Shown one piece after another: positions 1 to 5,881 of a stretch of 11,193 nt of DNA; positions within the stretch are counted from its first letter, which is position 1; each line of letters begins with the position of its first letter. The notes beneath the pieces are model-generated. The model made no database searches. It was not told where the DNA came from and saw only the letters and a list, made by a program, of their open reading frames with translations. The DNA is from Burkholderia sp. (GTDB lineage: Bacteria > Pseudomonadota > Gammaproteobacteria > Burkholderiales > Burkholderiaceae). The position numbers were made by a program, and so were the translations under genes. Location: the NCBI GenBank assembly GCA_030151225.1, contig JASLEG010000058.1:1-11193 (forward strand), given 5' to 3'.

Positions 1-160
1 GGCCGCCGAGCGTGATCTCGCCGGCGTCGTGGAACGCGGCCGCGGCGGCGCGCCCGGCGGCATCGCCGCGCGCGAGCCGCATCGGCGGCAGCACATAGGA
101 ATCGGCCGCGCGCGCGGCCTGCGCGGTCAGGATCGCCGGCAGCGGCGCGTAGACGATCCT
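1..160 (-). pseudogene. xdhB: xdhB fragment, reverse-strand copy (runs off left edge)
   Basis: Read on the minus strand, this stretch encodes a piece of the xanthine dehydrogenase molybdenum-binding subunit, beginning near VYAPLPAILTAQAARAADSY and continuing through LPPMRLARGDAAGR to AGEITLGG at the left edge. The same segment, 91% identical in DNA, appears on the plus strand at 154-288. This copy keeps the Tyr codon (TAT) where the plus-strand copy has TAG, and it retains about eight more residues (VYAPLPA) on its N-terminal side. The first 120 or so residues of the family are missing at the junction, so it cannot start properly here. The remainder lies outside the window, so I cannot tell whether the rest is intact. 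It could be a real second gene fragment or the product of a wrong assembly join. Confidence 0.72.
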
Positions 161-288
161 GGCCGCGCAGGCCGCGCGCGCGGCCGATTCCTAGGTGCTG
201 CCGCCGCTGCGGCGCGCGCGCGGCGACGCGGCCGGCCGAGCCGCCGCGGCCGCGTTCCGCGAGGCCGGCGAGATGACGCTGGGCGGCC
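1..288. repeat. Imperfect inverted repeat made of two xdhB segments
   Basis: The left arm (1-135) and right arm (154-288) are reverse complements of each other with 12 mismatches in 135 positions and no gaps, around an 18-nt spacer (136-153). Eight of the 12 differences fall on third codon positions of the shared xdhB frame and five are silent. That is the pattern of two diverged genes, not of random sequencing error or one molecule copied back on itself. Both copies lose homology at nearly the same codon of the family, next to the short inverted match CAGGATCG/CGATCCTG. Confidence 0.85.
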
Positions 289-2135
289 AGGAGCAGTTCT
301 ATCTCGAAGGCCAGATCGCCTACGCGGTGCCGAAGGACGACGACGGCATGCACGTGTATTGCTCGACCCAGCACCCGAGCGAGATGCAGCACCTGGTCGC
401 GCACGTGCTCGGCGTGGCCTCGCACAACGTGCTGGTGGAATGCCGGCGCATGGGCGGCGGCTTCGGCGGCAAGGAATCGCAGTCGGGCATCTTCGCGTGC
501 TGCGCCGCGGTGGCGGCGTGGAAGCTGCTGTGCCCGGTCAAGCTGCGCCCCGACCGCGACGACGACATGATGATCACGGGCAAGCGCCACGACTTCCATT
601 ACCGCTACGCGGTCGGCTACGACGCGAGCGGCCTGATCGAGGGCGTGTCGGTGGCCATGACTTCGCGCTGCGGCTTCTCGGCCGACCTGTCGGGGCCGGT
701 GATGACGCGCGCCGTGTGCCACTTCGACAACGCCTACTGGCTGCCCGACGTATCGATCGAGGGCCGCTGCGGGCGCACCAACACGCAGTCGAACACCGCG
801 TTCCGCGGCTTCGGCGGCCCGCAGGGCGCGTTCGCGATCGAGTACATCGTGGACAACGTGGCCCGCGCGCTCGGGCTCGACGCGCTCGACGTGCGCTATC
901 GCAACCTGTACGGCAAGGATGCGAACAACGTCACGCCCTACGGCCAGACGATCGAGGACAACGTGCTGCACGCGCTGCTCGGCGAGCTCGAGGCGACCAG
1001 CGGCTACCGCGCGCGCCGCGCGGCGGTGAACGCGTTCAATGCGCACCACGCGGTGCTGAAGAAGGGACTCGCGATCACGCCGGTGAAGTTCGGCATCGCG
1101 TTCAACGTCACCCACTTCAATCAGGCCGGCGCGCTGGTGCACATCTACACCGACGGCTCGATCCTCGTGAACCACGGTGGCACGGAGATGGGGCAGGGCC
1201 TCAACACGAAGGTGGCGCAGGTGGTCGCGCACGAGCTCGGCGTCGCGTTCGGCCGGGTGCGCGTGACGGCCACCGACACGAGCAAGGTGGCGAATACCTC
1301 GGCCACCGCCGCGTCCACCGGTTCGGACCTGAACGGCAAGGCCGCGCAGGACGCCGCGCGCCAGTTGCGAGAGCGGCTCGCGGCGTTCGCGGCCGAGAAG
1401 TTCGGCCCGCCATCGGATGAATCGGGCGGCGCGCGCGTGAGCGCGGCCGAGGTGCGTTTCGCCAACGATCACGTGCTGGTGGGCGAGCTCGCCGTACCGT
1501 TCGGCGAGCTGGTCGCCAAGGCCTATCTCGCGCGCGTGCAGCTGTGGTCCGACGGCTTCTACGCCACGCCGAAGCTGCACTGGGATCAGGCGAAGCTGCA
1601 GGGCCGGCCGTTCTTCTACTACGCCTACGGCGCGGCCGTGGCCGAGGTGGTGATCGACACGCTGACCGGCGAGATGCGCGTGCTGCGTGTGGACGCGCTG
1701 CACGACGTGGGCGCCTCGCTGAACCCGGCGCTCGACAAGGGGCAGGTGGAGGGCGCCTTCATCCAGGGCATGGGCTGGCTCACGACCGAGGAACTCTGGT
1801 GGAACGACGGCGGCAAGCTGATGACGCACGCGCCGTCCACCTACAAGATTCCGACCGTCAACGACACGCCGCCCGAATTCCACGTGAACCTGTTCGACAA
1901 CCGCAACGCGGAGGACAGCATCCACCGCTCGAAGGCGGTGGGCGAGCCGCCGCTGCTGCTGCCGTTCTCGGTGTTCTTCGCGGTGCGCGACGCGGTGTCG
2001 GCGGTGGGCGGGCACCGCGTGCAGCCGCCGCTCGACGCGCCCGCCACCGGCGAGGCGATCCTGAACGCGGTGCGCGCCGTGCGCGAGGCGGCGGCCACGC
2101 TCGACGCCGCCGGCGGCCTGCCGGCTCGGGGGTGA
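195..2135 (+). CDS. xdhB: Xanthine dehydrogenase molybdenum-binding subunit, 5'-truncated
   Basis: This is the large, molybdopterin-binding subunit of xanthine dehydrogenase, which oxidises hypoxanthine to xanthine and then urate in the cytoplasm together with the FeS/FAD subunit XdhA. Family hallmarks are present: QEQFYLEGQIAYAVP, GGGFGGKE with E94 (equivalent to bovine Glu802), TRAVCHFDN with R172 (Arg880), NTAFRGFGGPQ with R204 and F206 (Arg912, Phe914), GGTEMGQGL, and GEPPLLLP with the catalytic base E584 (Glu1261). Only 646 codons are open, against roughly 780 in the family. The frame continues upstream as ILAAQAARAADS but is cut by TAG at 192-194 and then by the inverted junction. The GTG at 195 is simply the first possible start after that stop and has no ribosome-binding site; ATG at 273 is an alternative. 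The active-site half is complete, yet the protein should not fold normally without its N-terminal region, so this is probably a pseudogene or an assembly-truncated gene. xdhC follows after 4 nt. Confidence 0.82.
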   Translation: MLPPLRRARGDAAGRAAAAAFREAGEMTLGGQEQFYLEGQIAYAVPKDDDGMHVYCSTQHPSEMQHLVAHVLGVASHNVLVECRRMGGGFGGKESQSGIFACCAAVAAWKLLCPVKLRPDRDDDMMITGKRHDFHYRYAVGYDASGLIEGVSVAMTSRCGFSADLSGPVMTRAVCHFDNAYWLPDVSIEGRCGRTNTQSNTAFRGFGGPQGAFAIEYIVDNVARALGLDALDVRYRNLYGKDANNVTPYGQTIEDNVLHALLGELEATSGYRARRAAVNAFNAHHAVLKKGLAITPVKFGIAFNVTHFNQAGALVHIYTDGSILVNHGGTEMGQGLNTKVAQVVAHELGVAFGRVRVTATDTSKVANTSATAASTGSDLNGKAAQDAARQLRERLAAFAAEKFGPPSDESGGARVSAAEVRFANDHVLVGELAVPFGELVAKAYLARVQLWSDGFYATPKLHWDQAKLQGRPFFYYAYGAAVAEVVIDTLTGEMRVLRVDALHDVGASLNPALDKGQVEGAFIQGMGWLTTEELWWNDGGKLMTHAPSTYKIPTVNDTPPEFHVNLFDNRNAEDSIHRSKAVGEPPLLLPFSVFFAVRDAVSAVGGHRVQPPLDAPATGEAILNAVRAVREAAATLDAAGGLPARG

Positions 2136-2139
2136 GGCG

Positions 2140-2733
2140 ATGCTGCCGCTGATGCACACGATCGAGGTGGGCCGTCGCGGCACGGGCGGCGCCCTCGCGA
2201 GCGCGCCGCGCCGCGCGCCGATGCACGTCGTGCTGTTCGGCGCCGGGCACGTGGGCCAGGCGCTGGTGGCGCTGCTCGCGCACCTGCCGTGCGTGGTGCA
2301 GTGGGTGGATCCGCGCGACGAATGCTTTCCCGACGAGGTGCCGCCCAACGTGCAGCCCGAGCCGACCGACACGCCGGAGGCGCTCATCGACGCCGCGCCG
2401 CCCGGCACGTATTTCCTCGTCATGACGCACAACCACACGCTCGATTTCGCGCTGGCCGAGCGAATCCTGCGTCGCGACGACTTCGCCTATTTCGGCATGA
2501 TCGGCTCGCGCACCAAGCGCGTGAAGTTCGAGCGACGGCTCGTCGGTCGCGGCGTCGCCCCCGCGCATCTGGCCGACATGGTGTGCCCGATCGGGGTGGC
2601 CGGCATCGTCGACAAGGCGCCGCACGCGATCGCGGTGGCCGTGTGCGCGGAGCTGCTGCAGGCGCGTACCGGCTCGACGCGGGCGTGGCGCAAGCAGGCC
2701 GCGGGCACGGCCGACCTGGTCGACGAGGGCTGA
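2140..2733 (+). CDS. xdhC: XdhC-like accessory protein, C-terminal Rossmann domain only
   Basis: XdhC proteins bind molybdenum cofactor, help it become sulfurated and insert it into XdhB. This 197-residue product contains the C-terminal XdhC Rossmann domain: VVLFGAGHVG at residues 30-39, FLVMTHNH at 92-99, FGMIGSRTKR near 119-128, and CPIGVAGIVDKAPHAIAVAV. Full-length homologues are about 300-350 residues and begin with a separate XdhC/CoxI domain carrying a conserved cysteine. That domain is absent here and is replaced by about 27 residues without recognisable similarity. The ATG at 2140 is preceded by a purine-rich GGGGGTGAGG overlapping the xdhB stop, which suggests translational coupling to xdhB; ATG at 2221 (residue 28) is a weaker alternative. 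Without the first domain, cofactor handling is doubtful, so the gene may be a remnant or a trimmed variant. Confidence 0.8.
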   Translation: MLPLMHTIEVGRRGTGGALASAPRRAPMHVVLFGAGHVGQALVALLAHLPCVVQWVDPRDECFPDEVPPNVQPEPTDTPEALIDAAPPGTYFLVMTHNHTLDFALAERILRRDDFAYFGMIGSRTKRVKFERRLVGRGVAPAHLADMVCPIGVAGIVDKAPHAIAVAVCAELLQARTGSTRAWRKQAAGTADLVDEG

Positions 2734-2734
2734 G

Positions 2735-2754
2735 GCAGCGCCGCCCCGCGCTGC
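2735..2754 (+). terminator. Candidate terminator after xdhC
   Basis: A 7-bp perfect stem (GCAGCGC / GCGCTGC) with a 6-nt loop begins two bases after the xdhC stop codon. A TTTT run follows about 8 nt downstream, which is farther than in a classic intrinsic terminator. Support is positional and structural only. Confidence 0.35.
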
Positions 2755-2843
2755 ACGACGCGCTTTTCAAACGCGGCGCTTTTCGCGAAGATAGCCGGCA
2801 CCTCCTTCAACGCGACGGCCTTCGCGGGCCGCAACCGAGAACA

Positions 2844-3632
2844 ATGTCGAGACATCTTCCCCTGCCGCGCGCCGTGCTGGCCGCCGCGCTGCTTTGCGCC
2901 GCCTTCTCCGCCACCGCGCAGGCCGCCGATCTGCACGTGATGAACTCGGGCGGCTTCACGGCCGCCTACGAGCGCCTCGCGCCGAAGTTCGAGGCATCGT
3001 CGGGCGACACGCTCGAGATGGTGCACGCGCCGTCGATGGGTACCACGCCGCAGGCGATCCCGAATCGCCTCGCGCGCGGCGAGCCGGCCGACGTCGTGAT
3101 CATGGTGGGCTATGCGCTCGACAAGCTGATCGCGCAAGGCAAGGTGCGCGCCGATTCGCGCGTCGAGCTGGCCGATTCGCGGATCGGCGCGGTGGTGCGG
3201 GCCGGCGCGCGGGTGCCCGACGTCAGCACGCCCGAGGGGCTCACGGCCGCGCTGCTGGCCGCGCCGTCGGTCGCGTATTCGGACAGCGCCAGCGGCGTGT
3301 ACATCGAGCGCGAGCTGTTCGACAAGCTCGGCATCGGCGCCCAGCTCCGGCCGAAGGCCACCAAGGTGCAGCGCGTGCCGGTGGCCTCGAAGGTGGCCGA
3401 CGGCACCTACGCGCTCGGCTTCCAGCAGGTGGCCGAGCTGATGCCGGTGAAGGGCGTGACCTTCGCGGGGCGGATTCCCGAATCGCTGCAGTCGGTCACG
3501 CGCTACGCGGGTGGCATTCCGGTGGGTGCCCAGCATCCCGAGGAGGCGCGCAAGCTGCTCGACTATCTCGCGTCGCCGGCCGTGCGCGCCGACGTGCAGG
3601 CGACCGGGCTCGACCCGATCGCCGCGCACTGA
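2844..3632 (+). CDS. ModA-like periplasmic substrate-binding protein
   Basis: This is a secreted solute-binding protein of the ModA/SBP_bac_11 type (extracellular molybdate or oxyanion binding family). The 262-residue product starts with a clear Sec signal peptide (basic MSRHLPLPR, a hydrophobic stretch, then cleavage near ATAQA/AD at residue 27-28) and continues with LHVMNSGGFTAAYERLAPKFE, the usual first strand and helix of the type II binding fold. Further family segments are GEPADVVIMVGYALDKLI, SVAYSDSASGVYIERELFDKLGI, a binding-cleft region with GTYALGFQQVAELM, and a C-terminal helix ARKLLDYLASPAVRADVQATGLDPI. The ATG at 2844 is chosen because it opens the signal peptide, although its ribosome-binding site (CCGAGA) is weak. 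No modB or modC permease or ATPase gene is nearby, so it is an orphan binding protein whose ligand is unproven. Its position beside molybdoenzyme genes makes molybdate attractive, but that is inference. Confidence 0.85.
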   Translation: MSRHLPLPRAVLAAALLCAAFSATAQAADLHVMNSGGFTAAYERLAPKFEASSGDTLEMVHAPSMGTTPQAIPNRLARGEPADVVIMVGYALDKLIAQGKVRADSRVELADSRIGAVVRAGARVPDVSTPEGLTAALLAAPSVAYSDSASGVYIERELFDKLGIGAQLRPKATKVQRVPVASKVADGTYALGFQQVAELMPVKGVTFAGRIPESLQSVTRYAGGIPVGAQHPEEARKLLDYLASPAVRADVQATGLDPIAAH

Positions 3633-3646
3633 GGCGGCCCGCGCCG

Positions 3647-4066
3647 ATGGCCACCACGAGCGCGCAGTTCGATCGTCAGCCCTATTTCGACACGATCGTC
3701 GCGTCCTGCGGCGAGATCGAGGCCTGGCTGGCCGGCACCACGCGCGGCGAGGCGGCGCTCGACGCGCTGCTCGCGCGCTTTGCGCCGGCCTTCACGCTGG
3801 TCGGCACCGATGGCGTGCAGCACGATCTCGCCTGCATGCGCGCGCTGTTCGCGCGGCTCGGTGGCGTGAAGCCGGGCCTCGTCATCAGCTTCTCGGCGAT
3901 GCGCGCGATCGCCGTCTGGCCGGGCGGCGCCGTGATCGGCTTCGACGAGCACCAGCGCGACGCGAGCGGCCCGCTGCGCTCGCGTCGCTCCACGGCGGTG
4001 CTCGAATGCGACCCGGCGAGCGGCGCGATCCGCTGGACCCACCTGCACGAAACCTGGATCGCGTGA
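3647..4066 (+). CDS. Small SnoaL/DUF4440-like protein
   Basis: This encodes 139 residues starting MATTSAQFDRQPYF. The arrangement of an N-terminal helix (IEAWLAGTTRGEAALDALLARF), the strand APAFTLVGTDGV, a second helix, and then a series of strands ending in IRWTHLHETWIA resembles the cone-shaped NTF2/SnoaL/DUF4440 fold, whose members range from small enzymes to ligand-binding proteins. There is no signal peptide, so it should be cytoplasmic. The start lies 14 nt after the stop of the ModA-like gene, which indicates co-transcription. The stop codon forms part of a perfect palindrome shared with the facing lysR gene. The family assignment comes from the overall pattern only and no function can be given. 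Confidence 0.72.
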   Translation: MATTSAQFDRQPYFDTIVASCGEIEAWLAGTTRGEAALDALLARFAPAFTLVGTDGVQHDLACMRALFARLGGVKPGLVISFSAMRAIAVWPGGAVIGFDEHQRDASGPLRSRRSTAVLECDPASGAIRWTHLHETWIA

Positions 4067-4085
4067 GGCGCGCCGGCGCGCCTCA
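4064..4085. terminator. Perfect 22-bp palindrome joining two convergent stop codons
   Basis: The segment begins with the TGA of the SnoaL-like gene and ends with the TCA that is the TGA stop of the facing lysR gene. The intervening 16 bases complete a perfect palindrome built from two AscI-type GGCGCGCC units. In RNA either strand can form a GC-rich hairpin. There is no T tract, so it would be an atypical bidirectional terminator or a 3'-end stabilising hairpin. Confidence 0.5.
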
Positions 4086-5084
4086 GCGCGCGGCGCCGGT
4101 GCTCGCGCGCCGCGTGCGGGGGCGCGGGCTGGTCAGCGAATCCGACACCGACTTCACGAGCGCGCCGAGCCAGGCCAGATCGGTGGGCCGGTCCGGCTGC
4201 GGATGCGCGAGCTGATAGCAGACGATGCGCGGAAACGGCACCGGCGGCTCGGCCACCACCAGCGGCAGCATGCGCGCGTAGTGCATCGCGAAGCGGCGCG
4301 TGGTGGTGAAGATCAGGTCCGATTGCAGCAGCACCTGCGGTACCACGCCGAAATACGGCAGCGTGGTCACCACCCGGCGCGCGAGCTTCGCGCGCGCGAG
4401 GCCGATCTCGATCGCGTTGCGCGCCGCGCCCGTGTACGGCGTGGGTGCCAGATGCGCGGCCTCGGCATAGGCCTCGCGCGTGAGCGGCGCCTGCGCGAGC
4501 GGGTGCGTGGCGCGCATCAGGCACACCACCGTGTCGCGGAACAGCTCGCCGCGCGCGAAGCGCGGGTCCGGGCGCGGCCAGTTCGCGATCACCAGATCGA
4601 GTTCGCCGCTGTCGAGCGCCGCACCGTGATCGAGCCCCGGGTTCAGCGAATCGAGCTCCAGCTGCGCGAGCGGCGCGGCCTCGCGAAAGCGCGCGATCAG
4701 CGTGGGCATGAAGAAGTCGTTCAGATAATCGGGCGCGGCGAGGCGAAAGGTGCGGCGCGAGCTGGCCGGATCGAAATCGCCGTGCGGCGTGGCGATGAAG
4801 TCGACGTCGCGCAGTGCGCGCTGGGCCGCCTCGAGCAGTGAAGCCCCGTATTCGGTCGGCACCATGCCCGACTTGCCGCGCACCAGGATCGGATCGTCGA
4901 GGATCTCGCGCAACCGGCGCAGCGCCGTGCTGATCGCGGGCTGCGTCTGGTTCAGCCGCAGCGCGGCCTGCGTGACGCTGCGCTCGAGCAGCAGCGTGCG
5001 CAGCACCCGCACGAGCCAGATGTCGAGCGAGGCGGTGCGGGCGTCGGTGGCGTCGTCGGGGCGCATCGGGGGCAGGGGAGGCAT
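4083..5084 (-). CDS. LysR-family transcriptional regulator (Nod/PcpR-like effector domain)
   Basis: This is a DNA-binding regulator of the LysR family, 333 residues from the chosen start. The winged helix-turn-helix occupies about residues 20-80 (LDIWLVRVLRTLLLERSV, then TQAALRLNQTQPAISTALRR, then DDPILVRGKSGMVPTEYG). An effector-binding domain follows, beginning RTFRLAAPDYLNDFFMPTLI and containing the LDLVIANWP segment typical of this subgroup. The frame stays open upstream to 5168, but those residues are basic and low in complexity, so the ATG at 5084 was chosen; ATG at 5066 is also possible and neither has a good ribosome-binding site. It lies 58 nt downstream of, and in the same direction as, the isomerase gene, so the two may be co-transcribed. 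The gap contains nested dyads that could be an autoregulatory site. Effector and targets are unknown. Confidence 0.87.
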   Translation of the reverse strand: MPPLPPMRPDDATDARTASLDIWLVRVLRTLLLERSVTQAALRLNQTQPAISTALRRLREILDDPILVRGKSGMVPTEYGASLLEAAQRALRDVDFIATPHGDFDPASSRRTFRLAAPDYLNDFFMPTLIARFREAAPLAQLELDSLNPGLDHGAALDSGELDLVIANWPRPDPRFARGELFRDTVVCLMRATHPLAQAPLTREAYAEAAHLAPTPYTGAARNAIEIGLARAKLARRVVTTLPYFGVVPQVLLQSDLIFTTTRRFAMHYARMLPLVVAEPPVPFPRIVCYQLAHPQPDRPTDLAWLGALVKSVSDSLTSPRPRTRRASTGAAR

Positions 5085-5093
5085 CGCGGCCAC

Positions 5094-5144
5094 GATACCG
5101 GCGCGCGGCCCGCGCGGGGCGCCGCGCGCCTCATGGCCGGTATC
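5094..5144. promoter_or_regulatory. Nested dyads between isomerase and lysR genes
   Basis: An outer 9-bp inverted pair, GATACCGGC (5094-5102) and GCCGGTATC (5136-5144), encloses an inner perfect pair, GCGCGCGGC (5101-5109) and GCCGCGCGC (5121-5129). The outer right arm covers most of the stop codon of the isomerase gene, and the left arm lies about 10 nt before the lysR start. The inner stem could attenuate read-through and the outer dyad could bind a dimeric regulator. Neither role is demonstrated. Confidence 0.35.
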
Positions 5145-5781
5145 AGCGGCGGCCCGACGGCAGCGCACTGATCCGCTTCACTTCCTTCGATTCGAGCCAG
5201 TTCGGCGTGCGCGCGCAGTACAGCACCATCGGCAGCGCATCCTCGCCCCAGAACAGCTGATGGTTCATCCAGAAGGTCGGCACGCCGAACACGCCGATCG
5301 CGATCGCGTCCTGCGTGTTGCGGTCGAGCTGCGCGCGCGTCTCGTCCGAATCGAGGCGCGGATCGTCGGGTGCCACGCCCACGCGCTCGCACAGCGCCGC
5401 GAAACCTTCCTCGGTGCCCGGGTCGCGGCCCTCGCGCCAGATGAAGCGGAACATCTCGCGCACGGTGCCGAAATCGGCCGAAATGGCAATCGCGAGCCGC
5501 AGCGGCGGCGCCGAATCGAATGGATGCGCGGGCGGCATGCGCAACGGGATGCCGAGCTGGTCGGCGCGGAACAGCGCGTGGCGATAGGTGAACACGCGCT
5601 TGGCCGGCACGTCGTAGGTCGGGCGCTGGCCCCAGTGATGCTGCAGCACCGGCAGCGAGACCGGCGTCGGCACGAATGGCATGCTCGGCCACTTGTCGTG
5701 CTGCTCGAGCAGCAGATACGTGAACGGCGACAGGAAATCGTAATACCAGCGCGGCTGGCTGGTGTCGTGGCCCACGGTCAT
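5143..5781 (-). CDS. 2-hydroxychromene-2-carboxylate isomerase / DsbA-fold (kappa-GST-like) protein
   Basis: This is a thioredoxin-fold protein of the DsbA/2-hydroxychromene-2-carboxylate isomerase family, 212 residues. Residues 12-20 (WYYDFLSPF) carry Ser18 at the place where DsbA has its first active cysteine, as in glutathione-dependent isomerases and kappa-class glutathione transferases, so it is not a thiol oxidoreductase. The cis-proline motif GVPTF lies near residue 168 and is followed by NHQLFWGEDALPMVL, the usual C-terminal signature. There is no signal peptide, so it is cytoplasmic. The start at 5781 is well supported by an AGGAG ribosome-binding site 8 nt upstream (complement of 5790-5794). 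The known family reaction belongs to naphthalene-type aromatic degradation, but no other catabolic gene is nearby, so the true substrate is unknown. It probably shares a transcript with the downstream lysR gene. Confidence 0.86.
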   Translation of the reverse strand: MTVGHDTSQPRWYYDFLSPFTYLLLEQHDKWPSMPFVPTPVSLPVLQHHWGQRPTYDVPAKRVFTYRHALFRADQLGIPLRMPPAHPFDSAPPLRLAIAISADFGTVREMFRFIWREGRDPGTEEGFAALCERVGVAPDDPRLDSDETRAQLDRNTQDAIAIGVFGVPTFWMNHQLFWGEDALPMVLYCARTPNWLESKEVKRISALPSGRR

Positions 5782-5865
5782 CTGGCAATCTCCTGTGCAA
5801 GGGCGCGGGGCGGCGGGGCCCGCGAGCCGTCATGGTACGCAATGGCGTCGGCGAATGCAGCAATT

Positions 5866-5881
5866 GCGACGCGCGCGTCGC
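5866..5881 (-). terminator. Perfect 16-bp palindrome just after the TAXI gene
   Basis: GCGACGCGCGCGTCGC is a perfect palindrome adjoining the TAXI stop codon (5882-5884, read on the minus strand). It can form a short GC-only hairpin, but no T run follows on the minus strand. It may end or protect the TAXI transcript, or be a chance GC palindrome. Confidence 0.35.

Noticed and set aside
29..1420. Long plus-strand frame overlapping xdhB
   Set aside because: Arg/Ala/Gly-rich shadow of the xdhB frame typical of very GC-rich DNA; no family features.
2760..2784. Two copies of GCGCTTTTC 16 nt apart before the ModA-like gene
   Set aside because: Could be a binding site, but only two short copies are seen and they may just be promoter-region sequence.
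5085..5168. Upstream extension of the first lysR frame
   Set aside because: The added residues are basic and low complexity, overlap the end of the isomerase gene and precede the usual LysR start.
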